64,000 nucleotides of DNA from Stenotrophomonas maltophilia (GCF_004920835.1 NZ_QFHO01000002.1:248001-312000); one strand, 5' to 3'; counted from the first letter of the stretch, positions 17,712 through 28,686 are shown. Numbers and translations are program-made. Notes: a model not told the origin generated them from the sequence alone.

Positions 17712-20700
17712 ATGGCACGTTTCTTCATCGATCGCCCGGTGTTCGCCTGGGTGCTGGCGATCTTCATCATCCTGGCCGGCGTGCTGGCGATTCCGCGCCT
17801 TGCGGTGGAGCGCTATCCGGCGGTTGCGCCGCCCAGCGTCAGCATCTACGCCAGCTACCCGGGCGCCAGCCCACAGACATTGAACGATGCGGTGGTCGGC
17901 CTGATCGAGCGCGAGCTGTCCAGCGTCAAGCACCTGCTGTACTTCGAATCGTCGGTGGATACCTCCGGTGAGGCCTCGATCACCGCCACGTTCAAGCCTG
18001 GCACCAATCCGGAGCTGGCGCAGGTGGACGTGCAGAACCGGATCAAGGCGATCGAGCCGCGCCTGCCGCGCAGCGTGCGCCAGAACGGCCTGTTCGTGGA
18101 GGCTGCCGATTCCGGCTTCCTGATGCTGGTCGGCCTGCGTTCGCCGGATGCCAGCGTGAGTGAGGCAGCGCTGGGTGACTTCATGGCGCGCAACATCATC
18201 GAAGAGCTGCGGCGCATCGATGGCGTCGGCCGTGTGCAGCTGTTCGGTGCCGAGCAGGCGATGCGGGTGTGGCTGGACCCGACCCGGTTGACCGGCTACG
18301 GGCTGACCATGGGTGATGTGGCCAGCGCCATCGAGCAGCAGAACCTGGAGATCTCGCCAGGGCGCATCGGTGATTCGCCGGGCGTGCCAGGCCAGCGCAT
18401 CACCGTGCCGCTCAGCGCCGACGGCCAGCTGTCCACGCCGGAACAGTTCGCGGCGATCGTGCTGCGTGCCGGCGCCGATGGTTCGCGCGTGCTGCTGGGT
18501 GACGTCGCCCGCATCGAGCTGGGTGCGCAGAGCTACGCCTGGGGCACCCGCGAGGACGGCCATCCGGCGACGGCGGCCGGCGTGCAGCTGCGCCCCGGAG
18601 CCAACGCAGTACGGACCGCCTCGGCGGTGCGCGAGCGCATGGCCGAGCTGGCGCCGCTGCTGCCGCGTGGCGTGCAGTCGAGCATTCCGTTCGACACCGC
18701 GCCGTTCGTCAAGATCTCGATCCAGAAGGTGGTGCAGACGCTGCTGGAAGCGATGCTGCTGGTGTTCGCGGTGATGTACCTGTTCCTGCAGAACTGGCGC
18801 TACACGCTGATCCCGGCGCTGGTCGCGCCGATCGCGCTGCTCGGCACCTTCGCGGTGATGCTGGCGCTGGGCTTCTCGATCAACGTGCTGACCATGTTCG
18901 GCATGGTGCTGGCGATCGGCATCATCGTCGACGACGCGATCGTGGTGGTCGAGGGCGTGGAGCGGATCATGGCCGAGGAAGGCCTGCCGCCGCGCGAGGC
19001 GACCATCAAGGCGATGCGCGAGCTGACCGGTGCGGTGATCGGCATCACCCTGGTGCTGACCGCCGTGTTCATCCCGATGGCCTTGGCCAGTGGCTCGGTG
19101 GGCGCGATCTACCGTCAGTTCACCGTGGCGATGGCGGTGTCGATCCTGTTCTCGGCGCTGCTCGCGTTGAGCCTGACGCCGGCGTTGTGCGCGACGCTGC
19201 TGCGCCCGAACACCCATGGCCACCATGGTCGTGGCGGGCTGTTTGGTGCCTTCAATCGTGGCTTCGAGAGAATGACCGGGCGCTACCAGCGTGGCGTGGC
19301 TTCGGTGCTGCAGCGCAGTGGGCGGGTGATGGGCGTGTTCGCCGCACTGGTGGTGGCACTGCTGCTGGGCCTGCACTGGTTGCCGGGTGCGTTCCTGCCA
19401 GAAGAAGACCAGGGCTATTTCATGACCTCGATCCAGTTGCCGGCCGAAGCCACCGCCGAGCGCACGCTGGCCGTGGTCGAAGCCTACGAACAGCATGTGG
19501 CGTCACGCCCGGGCATCGGCTCCAACCAGTCGATCCTCGGCTACAGCTTCTCCGGTTCCGGCCCGAGCGCGGCACTGACCTATACCATGCTGAAGGACTG
19601 GGGCGAGCGTGCAGGGGCCACTGCAGCCGGCGAAGTGGAGGCCGCGCAGAAGGCGATGGCGACGATTGCCGAGGGCGAGGTGATGAGCGTGATGCCGCCG
19701 GCCATCGACAGCCTGGGGCGTTCGTCCGGCTTCTCGCTGGCGCTGCAGGCGCGCACCGGGCAGGGCCAGGCAGAGCTGCGCGCGGCCCTGCAGCGGCTGC
19801 TGAAACTGGCCGAGGCCAGCCCGCTGCTGTCGGAGGTGCATGCCGATGGCCTGCCGGCCGGCACCAGCGTGCGGCTGGACATCGATCGGGCCAAGGCCGA
19901 GGCGATGGGCGTGGGTTTCGCCGATATCAGCAGCACGCTGTCGGCAGCGATTGGCTCGCAGTACGTCAACGACTTCCCCAACAAGGGACGGCTGCAGCAG
20001 GTGATCCTGCAGGCCGACGCCTCGCACCGGATGGAACTGGAGGACGTGCTGAAGCTCTATGTGCGCAACAGCGAAGGCGGCATGGTGGCGTTGTCCGAGC
20101 TGGTGACCCCGCACTGGACCGAGGCGCCGCTGCAGCTGCAGCGCTATCTCGGTTTCCCGGCGCTGAACCTGTCCGGTGCACCGGCATCCGGTGTTTCCAC
20201 CGGCCAGGCGATGGCGGAAATGGAGCGCCTGGCCACGCAGCTGCCGTCCGGCTTCGCCCTGCAATGGACCAGCCAGTCGCTGCAGGAACGCGAATCCGGC
20301 GCACAGGCGCCGTGGCTGTTGCTGCTGTCGATGCTGGTGGTGTTCCTGGTGCTGGCGGCGCTGTACGAGAGCTGGTCGATTCCGCTGGCGGTGATGCTGG
20401 TGGTACCGCTGGGCCTGCTCGGTGCGGTCGTGGCGGTGTTGCTGCGCGGCATGCCCAACGACGTGTTCTTCAAGGTCGGCATGATCACCGTGATCGGGCT
20501 GTCGGCGAAGAACGCGATCCTCATCGTCGAGTTCGCACGCCAGCTGCAGCAGCAGGGCCGGGGCCTGGTGGAAGCGGCGCTGGAGGCGGCACGGCTGCGC
20601 CTGCGGCCGATCGTGATGACCTCGCTGGCGTTCGCGCTGGGCGTGGTGCCGCTGATGCTGGCGCAGGGCGCATCGAAGGAAACCCAGCAGGCGATCGGGA

Positions 20701-20861
20701 CCGGCGTGTTCGGCGGCATGGTCAGCGCGACCGTGCTGGCGGTGTTCTTCGTGCCGGTCTTCTATGTAGTGGTGCAGGGCGCGCGGCAGTGGATCGCGCA
20801 GCGCCTGCACAGACGCCGGCCGACGCCGGAAGGATCCGTGGATGGAACGGAACATCGTTGA
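17712..20861 (+). CDS. smeZ: RND multidrug efflux pump, HAE1 family (SmeZ-like)
   Basis: This 1049-residue proton-driven inner-membrane exporter has the usual HAE1 length. The start MARFFIDRPVFAWVLAIFII is typical. Two sets of six membrane helices flank large periplasmic loops. The TM4 proton-relay pair is in AIGIIVDDAIVVVEGVER, and TM10 carries GLSAKNAILIVEFARQLQ with the essential Lys. SmeYZ is reported to export aminoglycosides and other drugs, but that assignment here depends on the operon context. Its 3' end overlaps the next gene by 20 bp. Confidence 0.88.
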   Translation: MARFFIDRPVFAWVLAIFIILAGVLAIPRLAVERYPAVAPPSVSIYASYPGASPQTLNDAVVGLIERELSSVKHLLYFESSVDTSGEASITATFKPGTNPELAQVDVQNRIKAIEPRLPRSVRQNGLFVEAADSGFLMLVGLRSPDASVSEAALGDFMARNIIEELRRIDGVGRVQLFGAEQAMRVWLDPTRLTGYGLTMGDVASAIEQQNLEISPGRIGDSPGVPGQRITVPLSADGQLSTPEQFAAIVLRAGADGSRVLLGDVARIELGAQSYAWGTREDGHPATAAGVQLRPGANAVRTASAVRERMAELAPLLPRGVQSSIPFDTAPFVKISIQKVVQTLLEAMLLVFAVMYLFLQNWRYTLIPALVAPIALLGTFAVMLALGFSINVLTMFGMVLAIGIIVDDAIVVVEGVERIMAEEGLPPREATIKAMRELTGAVIGITLVLTAVFIPMALASGSVGAIYRQFTVAMAVSILFSALLALSLTPALCATLLRPNTHGHHGRGGLFGAFNRGFERMTGRYQRGVASVLQRSGRVMGVFAALVVALLLGLHWLPGAFLPEEDQGYFMTSIQLPAEATAERTLAVVEAYEQHVASRPGIGSNQSILGYSFSGSGPSAALTYTMLKDWGERAGATAAGEVEAAQKAMATIAEGEVMSVMPPAIDSLGRSSGFSLALQARTGQGQAELRAALQRLLKLAEASPLLSEVHADGLPAGTSVRLDIDRAKAEAMGVGFADISSTLSAAIGSQYVNDFPNKGRLQQVILQADASHRMELEDVLKLYVRNSEGGMVALSELVTPHWTEAPLQLQRYLGFPALNLSGAPASGVSTGQAMAEMERLATQLPSGFALQWTSQSLQERESGAQAPWLLLLSMLVVFLVLAALYESWSIPLAVMLVVPLGLLGAVVAVLLRGMPNDVFFKVGMITVIGLSAKNAILIVEFARQLQQQGRGLVEAALEAARLRLRPIVMTSLAFALGVVPLMLAQGASKETQQAIGTGVFGGMVSATVLAVFFVPVFYVVVQGARQWIAQRLHRRRPTPEGSVDGTEHR

Positions 20862-21234
20862 CGATCTGCATGAACTGCAATTGAGGGCGCTGGAGCAGCG
20901 CCTGTGCGAAGCGCTGTTGGGCGATGATCACGATGCGCTGACCGCGCTGGTATCGCCGGCCTTGTTCATGATGGACGGGCAGGGTGGGCGCATGCTCGAC
21001 CTGCCGTGGTTGCGCGAGTGGCTGGGCGGCCGCCTGCAGGTGCATGGCCTGCAGTCCTGCGCGACGGAAACGCTGCTGTGTGGCCGCTTGGCGCTGCTGT
21101 CCAGCGACGTGCGCTTGTCGGTGCGCGAGCAGGGCCAGGAGCGCGAGCTGAAACTGCGCCTGCTGCGGGTCTGGACCTGCAGTTCCGGCGGCAGCGGCGC
21201 ACAGTTGCTGTCGATGGCGGTGCTGGCCGCATGA
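20842..21234 (+). CDS. Small cytosolic protein translationally coupled to the RND pump gene
   Basis: This 130-residue protein starts at MERNIVDDLHELQLRALEQR. It has no signal or membrane segment. The helical N-terminus followed by alternating strands is reminiscent of a SnoaL/NTF2-like (DUF4440-type) fold, but no family is certain. Its ATG lies inside the last codons of smeZ with a GGAAGGA ribosome-binding site in smeZ coding sequence, so the two are translated together. RND operons usually end in an outer-membrane channel, so this position is unusual. A role in pump regulation or in modifying a substrate is only a guess. Confidence 0.7.
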   Translation: MERNIVDDLHELQLRALEQRLCEALLGDDHDALTALVSPALFMMDGQGGRMLDLPWLREWLGGRLQVHGLQSCATETLLCGRLALLSSDVRLSVREQGQERELKLRLLRVWTCSSGGSGAQLLSMAVLAA

Positions 21235-21317
21235 ACGCGGTCAGGCCGCTTTCAGACCCCGCTCACCGCCAGATGGTAGGGTCGAGCATCTCTGTAGTGT
21301 CGACAAGGAGTCGAGCC

Positions 21318-22016
21318 ATGCGTGTAGTTCCCAGTCTGTTGGCAGCCTCCCTCGGGTTGGTGCTGGCCGCGTGCCAGCCGGCCCAGCCGCCCGTCGCGGG
21401 CAGCAGCAACCCCGAACCGGCTGCCCCTCAGTCAGGCGCCAGTACCGGCGCCAGTGTCGGTAGCGAGACCACCTATCGCTGTGGCGATCTGGACGTGCGC
21501 GCGACCTTCAATGGCGAGGATGCGGCCACGGTGGTGATCGGCGACCGTACCTTCGCCATGACCTCCGAGCGTGCGGCGTCGGGCGCCAAGTACGGTGATG
21601 GCCAGGGCAACACCTTCTGGACCAAGGGCAGCGATGACGGCCTGCTGAGCCTGAAGGGTGAGGCCGACCGCGAGTGCCATGCGGTGGAAGCCACCGAGGG
21701 CGATGGCAGCGCCGGCAATGCCGCGTTCCGTGCCACCGGCAACGAGCCGGGCTGGCTGGCCATCGTTGACGGCGACACGCCCGGCCTGCAGGTGGAAGTC
21801 GACTACGGCGAGCGTCGCTTCGACGTCGCCAAGCCCACCGAAGGTGCTGACGGCTGGAGCGGCAAGGCGTCCGATGGCACCGACGTCAAGCTCAGCTTCC
21901 AGCGTACTACCTGCCAGGACGACATGAGTGGCGAGGCGTTCGATGCCAAGGTGAACCTGACCATCGGCACCCGCCAGTATCACGGCTGCGGCAATTTCGG
22001 CGCGAAGCAGCTGTAA
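21318..22016 (+). CDS. Lipoprotein with MliC-like domain and COG3650-like domain
   Basis: The product is 232 residues from MRVVPSLLAASLGLVLAAC, with a lipobox (LAAC) and an AAGGAG ribosome-binding site 8 bp upstream. After a Pro/Ser/Gly linker (to about 50), the first domain (about 53-125) resembles MliC lysozyme inhibitors: TTYRCGDLDVRATFNGEDAA, then SERAASGAKYGDGQGNTFWT. The second domain, with FRATGNEPGWLAIVDG and a terminal YHGCGNFG, fits the COG3650-type domain. It probably sits on a membrane facing the periplasm and may protect against host lysozyme, though inhibitory residues were not verified. Confidence 0.78.
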   Translation: MRVVPSLLAASLGLVLAACQPAQPPVAGSSNPEPAAPQSGASTGASVGSETTYRCGDLDVRATFNGEDAATVVIGDRTFAMTSERAASGAKYGDGQGNTFWTKGSDDGLLSLKGEADRECHAVEATEGDGSAGNAAFRATGNEPGWLAIVDGDTPGLQVEVDYGERRFDVAKPTEGADGWSGKASDGTDVKLSFQRTTCQDDMSGEAFDAKVNLTIGTRQYHGCGNFGAKQL

Positions 22017-22023
22017 GGCATCT

Positions 22024-22051
22024 GTAGAGCCGAGCCCACGCTCGGCTCTAC
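22024..22051. repeat. SMAG-type REP hairpin
   Basis: GTAGAGCCGAGC, a CCAC loop and GCTCGGCTCTAC form a 12-bp stem that includes the GTAG/CTAC ends. It lies between two convergent lipoprotein genes, in terminator position. Confidence 0.8.
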
Positions 22052-22052
22052 A

Positions 22053-22625
22053 TCACGAGGGGTCAGCCCCGCAGGGCTTCAGGTCGAGATCGAAGTCCAG
22101 GTCATAGCGGCTGTTGATCCCGATCAGCGCTTTGCGGATCGCACAGTCACCGCGATGACGCGCGACCAGGCCGGTGAAGATCTTCTCGCGGCCCTCGCAG
22201 TACTTGGCGCTGGCCTCTTCCAGTTCGCGGCGGCGCTCGTCGTCGTAGGGTTCCTCACCCGCAAAGTGCTGGCAGGTGTTTTCGCGCGCGAGGAAGGCCT
22301 GCACGTCGGTCGGCATCGCGCAGTAGATGCGCACGTCGTCGACGTCATACACATCCTCCGGAACCGGGCAGCCAGCGGCTGCGCGTGCCTTGTCCAGTTC
22401 CTCATCGCCCGAGGTCAGGTCGGTAGAGGGCTCCGCTTCGGCGGTGGCCTCCGCTTCGGCGGTGGCCTCCACGGCGGCCGGTGCCTCCACCGCCGGTGCT
22501 GCCGTCACGGCCGGTTCGACAGGCGCTGCGTTCGGCGCAGCATCGGCCGTGCTGTCCGTTGCCTGCGGCGAACACGCCGCAAGCAGGGACAGGCAACCGA
22601 TCAGCGCAAGGCGCTTAGTCGGCAC
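22053..22625 (-). CDS. Hypothetical lipoprotein with Ala/Glu-rich linker
   Basis: The product is 190 residues from a GTG start overlapping the efpL stop by 11 bp. The leader [18 protein letters not shown] ends in a lipobox. A low-complexity linker (about 24-70) contains repeated [15 protein letters not shown], encoded by near-identical 18-nt units, so its length may vary. The C-terminal domain (about 80-190) has four or more Cys and no family I recognise. It may be co-translated with efpL, but a functional tie is not evident. Confidence 0.72.
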   Translation of the reverse strand: MPTKRLALIGCLSLLAACSPQATDSTADAAPNAAPVEPAVTAAPAVEAPAAVEATAEAEATAEAEPSTDLTSGDEELDKARAAAGCPVPEDVYDVDDVRIYCAMPTDVQAFLARENTCQHFAGEEPYDDERRRELEEASAKYCEGREKIFTGLVARHRGDCAIRKALIGINSRYDLDFDLDLKPCGADPS

Positions 22626-23181
22626 GGCCAGCGAATTCGCCGGTGGCGGTGTTCACCAGCACGCGCTCGCCGTTGACGATGTACTCCGGCACCATGATTT
22701 CGATGCCGGTGTTGAGCTTGGCCGGCTTCGGGCGCTTGGTGGCGGTGCCACCCTTCAGTTCCGGCGGCGTCTCGATCACTTCCAGCACCACCGAGGCCGG
22801 CAGCTGGATCGCCACCGGCTGCTCGTCGATCACCTGCACGTAGATGCCGGTCAGGCCGTCGGTGATGTAGCCGGCGTCGTCGCCGATCACGTCCGCGTCC
22901 AGGGTGTAGGGGGTGTAGTCCTCGTCATCGAGGAACACGAACGCATCGCCGTCCTTGTACGAATAGGTGGACTGGCGGCGCAGCAGTTCGACCTCGACCA
23001 GGTTGTCGTCGGCATCGAAGCTGGCGTCGAGCTTGTTGCCGCCCGGCACGCTGTACATGATGAAGCGGAAGCGGACGTTGCCGCCGCGACCCTGCGGCGA
23101 GCTGCGCTCGATGTCGCGGATCTGGTACACGCCGTTGTTGTACTCGACGACGTTGCCCTTCTTGATGTCGTTGGCTTTCAT
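22615..23181 (-). CDS. efpL: Elongation factor P-like protein EfpL (YeiP)
   Basis: This 188-residue protein has three OB-like beta domains and would bind the ribosome between P and E sites to relieve stalling at particular sequences. It begins [20 protein letters not shown] and ends GEFAGRAD, the C-terminus characteristic of YeiP/EfpL rather than canonical EF-P. The domain-I tip reads [10 protein letters not shown], an Arg-bearing loop, where EF-P has a short loop with a modifiable Lys or Arg. Other EfpL hallmarks are [20 protein letters not shown] and [12 protein letters not shown]. It lies downstream of leucine-catabolic genes on the same strand. Confidence 0.88.
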   Translation of the reverse strand: MKANDIKKGNVVEYNNGVYQIRDIERSSPQGRGGNVRFRFIMYSVPGGNKLDASFDADDNLVEVELLRRQSTYSYKDGDAFVFLDDEDYTPYTLDADVIGDDAGYITDGLTGIYVQVIDEQPVAIQLPASVVLEVIETPPELKGGTATKRPKPAKLNTGIEIMVPEYIVNGERVLVNTATGEFAGRAD

Positions 23182-23230
23182 GATGATGTTGGTCGTTGGG
23201 GGAGGGCGCCGTCCCGGCGCCCGGGGGGAA

Positions 23231-24001
23231 TCACTTCGGAGCGAGGCGGGTAGCGCCGTCCAGGCGGATGGTCTCGCCGTTGAGGTAGGTGTTGCCGAGG
23301 ATGAAGCCGACCAGGCCGGCGAAGTCTTCCGGCTTGCCCAGGCGCGACGGGAACGGGATCGAGGCGGCCAGCGATTGCTGCACGGCTTCGGGCATGCCGT
23401 CGACCATCGGTGTCCAGAACACGCCCGGGGCGATAGTATTGACGCGGATGCCGAAGCGCGACAGTTCGCGCGCCATCGGCAGCGTCATCGACACCACGCC
23501 GCCCTTGCTGGCGGCATACGCGGCCTGGCCGATCTGGCCTTCGTAGGCAGCGATGCTGGCGGTGTTGATGATCACGCCGCGCTCGCCGTCCACGCCGGCT
23601 TCGTTGTGCTGCATGCGGTTGGCCGCAGCCTTGGCGATGTTGAAGCTGCCGACCAGGTTCACCATCACTGTGCCCTGGAAGCCGGCAAGCGGCATCGGGC
23701 CCTCCTTGCCGAGTACGCGGCCGGCACCGAGGATGCCGGCGCAGTTCATCGCGACGTTCAGGCCACCCAGGAAGTCGTGGGCCTGGTCGATGGCCGCAGC
23801 CACGGCTGCCTCATCGCTGACGTTGACGTTGAAATAGCGGGCCTTGTCGGCACCCAGCCCGGCAACGGCGGCAGCACCCTTGTCGTCGTTGAGGTCGAAC
23901 AGGGCCACCTTGCCGCCCTGGGCGACGAGGTGCTGGGCCACGGCCAGGCCGAGGCCGGAGACGCCGCCAGTGATCACGGCACGTACGGAAGACAGCTGCA
24001 T
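23231..24001 (-). CDS. SDR-family 3-hydroxyacyl-CoA dehydrogenase
   Basis: This 256-residue NAD-binding short-chain dehydrogenase has the TGxxxGxG motif in [14 protein letters not shown], the NAG-type motif as MNCAGI, the catalytic Ser in [12 protein letters not shown] and the YxxxK pair in [13 protein letters not shown]. The sequence resembles 3-hydroxyacyl-CoA / 2-methyl-3-hydroxybutyryl-CoA dehydrogenases (HSD17B10 type) more than FabG. Its neighbours upstream are HMG-CoA lyase and an enoyl-CoA hydratase, so it probably works in branched-chain or fatty acyl-CoA breakdown. Confidence 0.83.
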   Translation of the reverse strand: MQLSSVRAVITGGVSGLGLAVAQHLVAQGGKVALFDLNDDKGAAAVAGLGADKARYFNVNVSDEAAVAAAIDQAHDFLGGLNVAMNCAGILGAGRVLGKEGPMPLAGFQGTVMVNLVGSFNIAKAAANRMQHNEAGVDGERGVIINTASIAAYEGQIGQAAYAASKGGVVSMTLPMARELSRFGIRVNTIAPGVFWTPMVDGMPEAVQQSLAASIPFPSRLGKPEDFAGLVGFILGNTYLNGETIRLDGATRLAPK

Positions 24002-24101
24002 TGAACGGTCCTGCAGGTTCGAGAACCGCCGATTCTAACGGAAGCCGCGACCGCCGCTGTTGTGCACTGCGCCGCCTTTGCGGGGCGGCGCAGTGCGGTG
24101 G

Positions 24102-24998
24102 TCAACCGGCCGTTGCCAGCGCCTGCCCGGTGCGGCTGGCAGTGGCGCGGCCGAGCAGGCCGGCCAGCCAGCGGCCGGTCTCGGCCAGTGCCGGCAGGTC
24201 CACGCCGCTGTCCAGGCCCAGGCCCTGCAGCAGGTAGACCACGTCTTCGCTGGCGACATTGCCGCTGGCGCCCTTCGCATACGGGCAGCCACCGGCGCCG
24301 GACACGGCGCTGTCGACCACGCGCACGCCTTCTTCCAGGCAGGTGGCGATGTTGGCGATGGCCTGGCCGTAGGTGTCGTGGAAATGCACGGCCAGCGCCT
24401 CCATCGGGATCTCGGCAGCGACCGCCTGCAGCATCGCCCGTGCCTTGCGCGGGGTGCCGACGCCGATGGTGTCGCCCAGCGAGATTTCGTAACAGCCCAT
24501 CTGGTGCAGGGCGCGTGCCACGCGCACCACGTCGGCCAGCGGTACCTCGCCCTGATAAGGGCAGCCGAGCACGGTGGAGACGTAGCCACGTACGCGCACG
24601 CCATCGGCGGCGGCGCGGCGCAGGATCGGCTCGAAGCGGGCCAGCGACTCGTCGATGCCGGCATTGGTGTTGGTGCGGTTGAAGGCTTCGGACGCGGCGG
24701 TGAACACCGCCACTTCCTCCACGCCCACCGCGCGGGCGCGGTCGTAACCCTGTTCGTTCGGGACCAGCACCGGGTAGTGGATGCCCGGCCGGCGCTGGAT
24801 GCCGGCATAGACCTCGGCGGCGTCGGCCAGCTGCGGGACCCACTTTGGGCTGACGAAGCTGGTCGCCTCGATGCTGCGCAGGCCAGTGGCCGACAGGCGG
24901 TTGATCAGTTCGATCTTGTCGGCGGTGGAGACCGACTGCTTTTCGTTCTGCAGGCCGTCACGCGGGCCGACCTCGACGATGCGGACGTAGTCGCTCAT
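24102..24998 (-). CDS. mvaB: Hydroxymethylglutaryl-CoA lyase
   Basis: This 298-residue TIM-barrel enzyme splits 3-hydroxy-3-methylglutaryl-CoA to acetyl-CoA and acetoacetate, the final step of leucine catabolism. The N-terminal RIVEVGPRDGLQNEKQSV holds the catalytic Arg-Asp. The metal-binding HFHDTYGQA and the signature GGCPYAKGASGNVASED with the active-site Cys are present. Its start overlaps the stop of the VOC gene (ATGA). The liu cluster nomenclature would call it liuE. Confidence 0.93.
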   Translation of the reverse strand: MSDYVRIVEVGPRDGLQNEKQSVSTADKIELINRLSATGLRSIEATSFVSPKWVPQLADAAEVYAGIQRRPGIHYPVLVPNEQGYDRARAVGVEEVAVFTAASEAFNRTNTNAGIDESLARFEPILRRAAADGVRVRGYVSTVLGCPYQGEVPLADVVRVARALHQMGCYEISLGDTIGVGTPRKARAMLQAVAAEIPMEALAVHFHDTYGQAIANIATCLEEGVRVVDSAVSGAGGCPYAKGASGNVASEDVVYLLQGLGLDSGVDLPALAETGRWLAGLLGRATASRTGQALATAG

Positions 24999-25396
24999 GC
25001 GGCCACCTCGCTGACGGGGCGATGGCAGACCGCTTCGATGTTGTTGCCATCAGGGTCGAGCACGAAGGCGCCGTAGTAATCCGGGTGGTACCACGGGCGC
25101 AGGCCCGGGGCACCGTTATCGCGGCCACCGGCGGCGAGCGCGGCGGCATGGAAGGCGTCCACCTGCGCGCGGCTGGCGCAGGCGAAGGCCACGTGCACGC
25201 CGTGGCTGGCGGTGCCGCCATTGCCAAGCCAGAAGAACGGCTTGCCGTCGCTGCCGAAGCCGATGTGGTCGTGGGCGCCGGTCTGTTCGGCGGTGACTTC
25301 CATCACCACGCCGATCTGCAGCGGTGCCAGTGCCTGCAGGAAGAAGGTCTTGCTGCGCGCCAGGTCGGCGCTGGTCAAACCAAGATGATCGAGCAT
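24995..25396 (-). CDS. VOC-family (glyoxalase/bleomycin-resistance fold) protein
   Basis: The product is 133 residues from MLDHLGLTSADLARSKTFFL, which opens the first beta-alpha-beta-beta-beta module. The second module includes SHGVHVAFACASRAQVDAF and YYGAFVLDPDGNNIEAVCH, the usual VOC ending with a metal-ligand Glu. Its activity is not assignable. It sits 2 bp after liuC and overlaps mvaB by 4 bp, so it belongs to the acyl-CoA catabolic operon. Confidence 0.85.
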   Translation of the reverse strand: MLDHLGLTSADLARSKTFFLQALAPLQIGVVMEVTAEQTGAHDHIGFGSDGKPFFWLGNGGTASHGVHVAFACASRAQVDAFHAAALAAGGRDNGAPGLRPWYHPDYYGAFVLDPDGNNIEAVCHRPVSEVAA

Positions 25397-25398
25397 GT

Positions 25399-26187
25399 TC
25401 AGGCTTCCGTGACCCAATGGGGGGCGCGCTTGTCGAGGAAGGCGCCCAGGCCCTCCTGGCCCTCGGCGGACACCCGCAGGCGCGCGATCAGGGCGGCATT
25501 ATCGCGATCCAGGGCATCGCGGTCATGGCTGTCGCGGACCTGCCGCACCAGCTGTTTCGCTGACGACGAGGCGATCGGGCCGGCCTTGTCGAGCAGGGCC
25601 AGCTGGCGCTGCACAGCCTCGTCCAGGCGTTCCGGCTCGACCAGCTGGTGGACCAGGCCGATGCGCAGCGCGGTCTCGGCGTCGAAATGCTCGCCGGTGG
25701 CGAACCAGCGACGGGCCTGGCGCGGGCCGATGGCCTCGATCACATAGGGCGAGATCACCGCCGGCAGCAGGCCGAGACGGCTTTCAGTCAGGCCGAAGCG
25801 GGCCGAGCTGCTGGCGATGGCGATGTCGCAGCAGGCGACCAGGCCGACGCCACCGCCAAAGGCCGCGCCGTGGACCCGGGCCAGGGTCGGCTTGGGCAGT
25901 TCGTCCAGGGTACGCATCAGCCGTGCCAGCGCCAGCGAGTCCTCGCGGTTGTCGGCCTCGCTGGCGGCAGCCATACCGCGCATCCACTGCATGTCGGCAC
26001 CGGCCGAGAATGAAGCACCGTGCCCGGCCACCACCACCGCGCGTACCGTGCTGTCGCGTCCGGCGGCTTCGAGTGCGGCGGTCAGCCGCGCTATCAGGCC
26101 GGCGTCAAAGGCGTTGTGCAGCTCCGGCCGGTTCAGCCAGAGGGTGAGGACGGCGCCACTGCGCTCGATCTGCAAAGCATCGTTCAT
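25399..26187 (-). CDS. liuC: Enoyl-CoA hydratase, probable methylglutaconyl-CoA hydratase
   Basis: This 262-residue crotonase-fold protein has the first oxyanion-hole segment ASFSAGADMQWMRGM and the second AAFGGGVGLVACCDIAI. The catalytic Glu region is GLTESRLGLLPAVISPYV. Position and sequence fit 3-methylglutaconyl-CoA hydratase, the step just before HMG-CoA lyase. The acyl-CoA dehydrogenase and carboxylase genes of the pathway are not in this window. A palindrome at 26204-26219 lies upstream of its start. Confidence 0.85.
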   Translation of the reverse strand: MNDALQIERSGAVLTLWLNRPELHNAFDAGLIARLTAALEAAGRDSTVRAVVVAGHGASFSAGADMQWMRGMAAASEADNREDSLALARLMRTLDELPKPTLARVHGAAFGGGVGLVACCDIAIASSSARFGLTESRLGLLPAVISPYVIEAIGPRQARRWFATGEHFDAETALRIGLVHQLVEPERLDEAVQRQLALLDKAGPIASSSAKQLVRQVRDSHDRDALDRDNAALIARLRVSAEGQEGLGAFLDKRAPHWVTEA

Positions 26188-26203
26188 GGGATTCCAGGGT
26201 CAC

Positions 26204-26219
26204 TCCATACCTGTATGGA
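26204..26219. promoter_or_regulatory. Palindromic operator candidate in the liuC-feoA divergent region
   Basis: TCCATAC-CT-GTATGGA is a perfect 7+7 bp palindrome located 17-32 bp before the liuC start codon. A TATGAT -10-like hexamer on the minus strand (26219-26224) abuts it, so the palindrome would cover the start of liuC transcription, as expected for a repressor site. The cognate regulator is not known. Confidence 0.45.
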
Positions 26220-26266
26220 TCATAGCGGGCCATTGGTCATGGGCCATGACGCGACGCGGGAATGTT

Positions 26267-26285
26267 AGAATCGAGAACCATTTAC
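26267..26285. promoter_or_regulatory. Weak Fur-box candidate upstream of feoA
   Basis: AGAATCGAGAACCATTTAC matches the classical 19-bp Fur consensus at about 11 of 19 positions and ends 21 bp before feoA. Iron repression of feoAB is usual in this group, but the match is modest. Confidence 0.4.
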
Positions 26286-26306
26286 ATCCAGCAGAGAATA
26301 CGCTAG

Positions 26307-26557
26307 ATGACGCTGTCCGAACTGCCGCTGCACACCTCGGCCGTGGTCGAGTCCGTGCAGGACCTCCATGCCAACGATGCCATCGCCCGTCGCCTGCGCG
26401 AGCTGGGTTTCGTGAAGGGCGAGGAAGTGCGCCTGGTGGCCAAGGGCCCGGTCGGTGGCGAGCCGCTGCTGGTGCAGGTCGGGTTCACTCGCTTCGCGCT
26501 GCGGATCAGTGAAGCCAAGCGCGTCGTGGTCGACGCCAACCGCCAGGAGCGTCGCGC

Positions 26558-26561
<4 letters not shown>
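26307..26561 (+). CDS. feoA: Ferrous iron transport protein A
   Basis: This 84-residue SH3-like cytosolic protein begins MTLSELPLHTSAVVESVQDL and has the family pattern RRLRELGFVKGEEVRLVAKG followed by VQVGFTRFALRISEAKRV. It supports Fe(II) uptake by FeoB. Its stop overlaps the feoB start (ATGA), so the two are co-translated. Confidence 0.93.
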
Positions 26562-28422
<1,861 letters not shown>

Positions 28423-28423
<1 letters not shown>

Positions 28424-28677
28424 TGGACGGCGGACTGCTGCTGCAGTACCTGATCATTGCGGTGGCCGTGCTGGTCAGTGGCTGGGTGGTGTTGAAGAAG
28501 CAGTTCCCCGGCACCGTGCGCAAGCTGCGTGGTGCGCTGGCGCTGGCCCTGCTGAAGCCGGGCCGCGCCGCCTGGATGCAGGCGCTGGGACGGAGAATCG
28601 CGCCGCCGGCCACCGGCGGCGGTGGTGCCTGTGGCGGTTGCGACAGCTGCGGACCGCCGCCGCCCAAACAGCACTGA
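28423..28677 (+). CDS. FeoB-associated small Cys-rich membrane protein (DUF6587-like)
   Basis: This 84-residue protein starts within the feoB stop (TGATG). One N-terminal membrane helix (about 5-24, LLQYLIIAVAVLVSGWVVLK) is followed by a basic amphipathic stretch. A short tail, GGGGACGGCDSCGPPPPKQH, has a CxxCxxC cluster. The layout recalls FeoB-associated Cys-rich membrane proteins of other phyla and, loosely, FeoC. A role in handling iron or redox-sensing for FeoB is inferred from coupling and Cys content. Confidence 0.78.
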
Positions 28678-28686
28678 CTCTGCCTT

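Noticed and set aside
16497..19496. 999-codon minus-strand frame opposite smeY-smeZ
   Set aside because: It is antisense shadow with His/Arg/Gln-rich composition and no start signal. The sense-strand efflux genes are clear.
14604..21234. SmeABC-SmeRS as the identity of this pump locus
   Set aside because: No outer-membrane channel gene follows the RND gene. The two-gene pump divergent from a two-component pair fits SmeYZ better.
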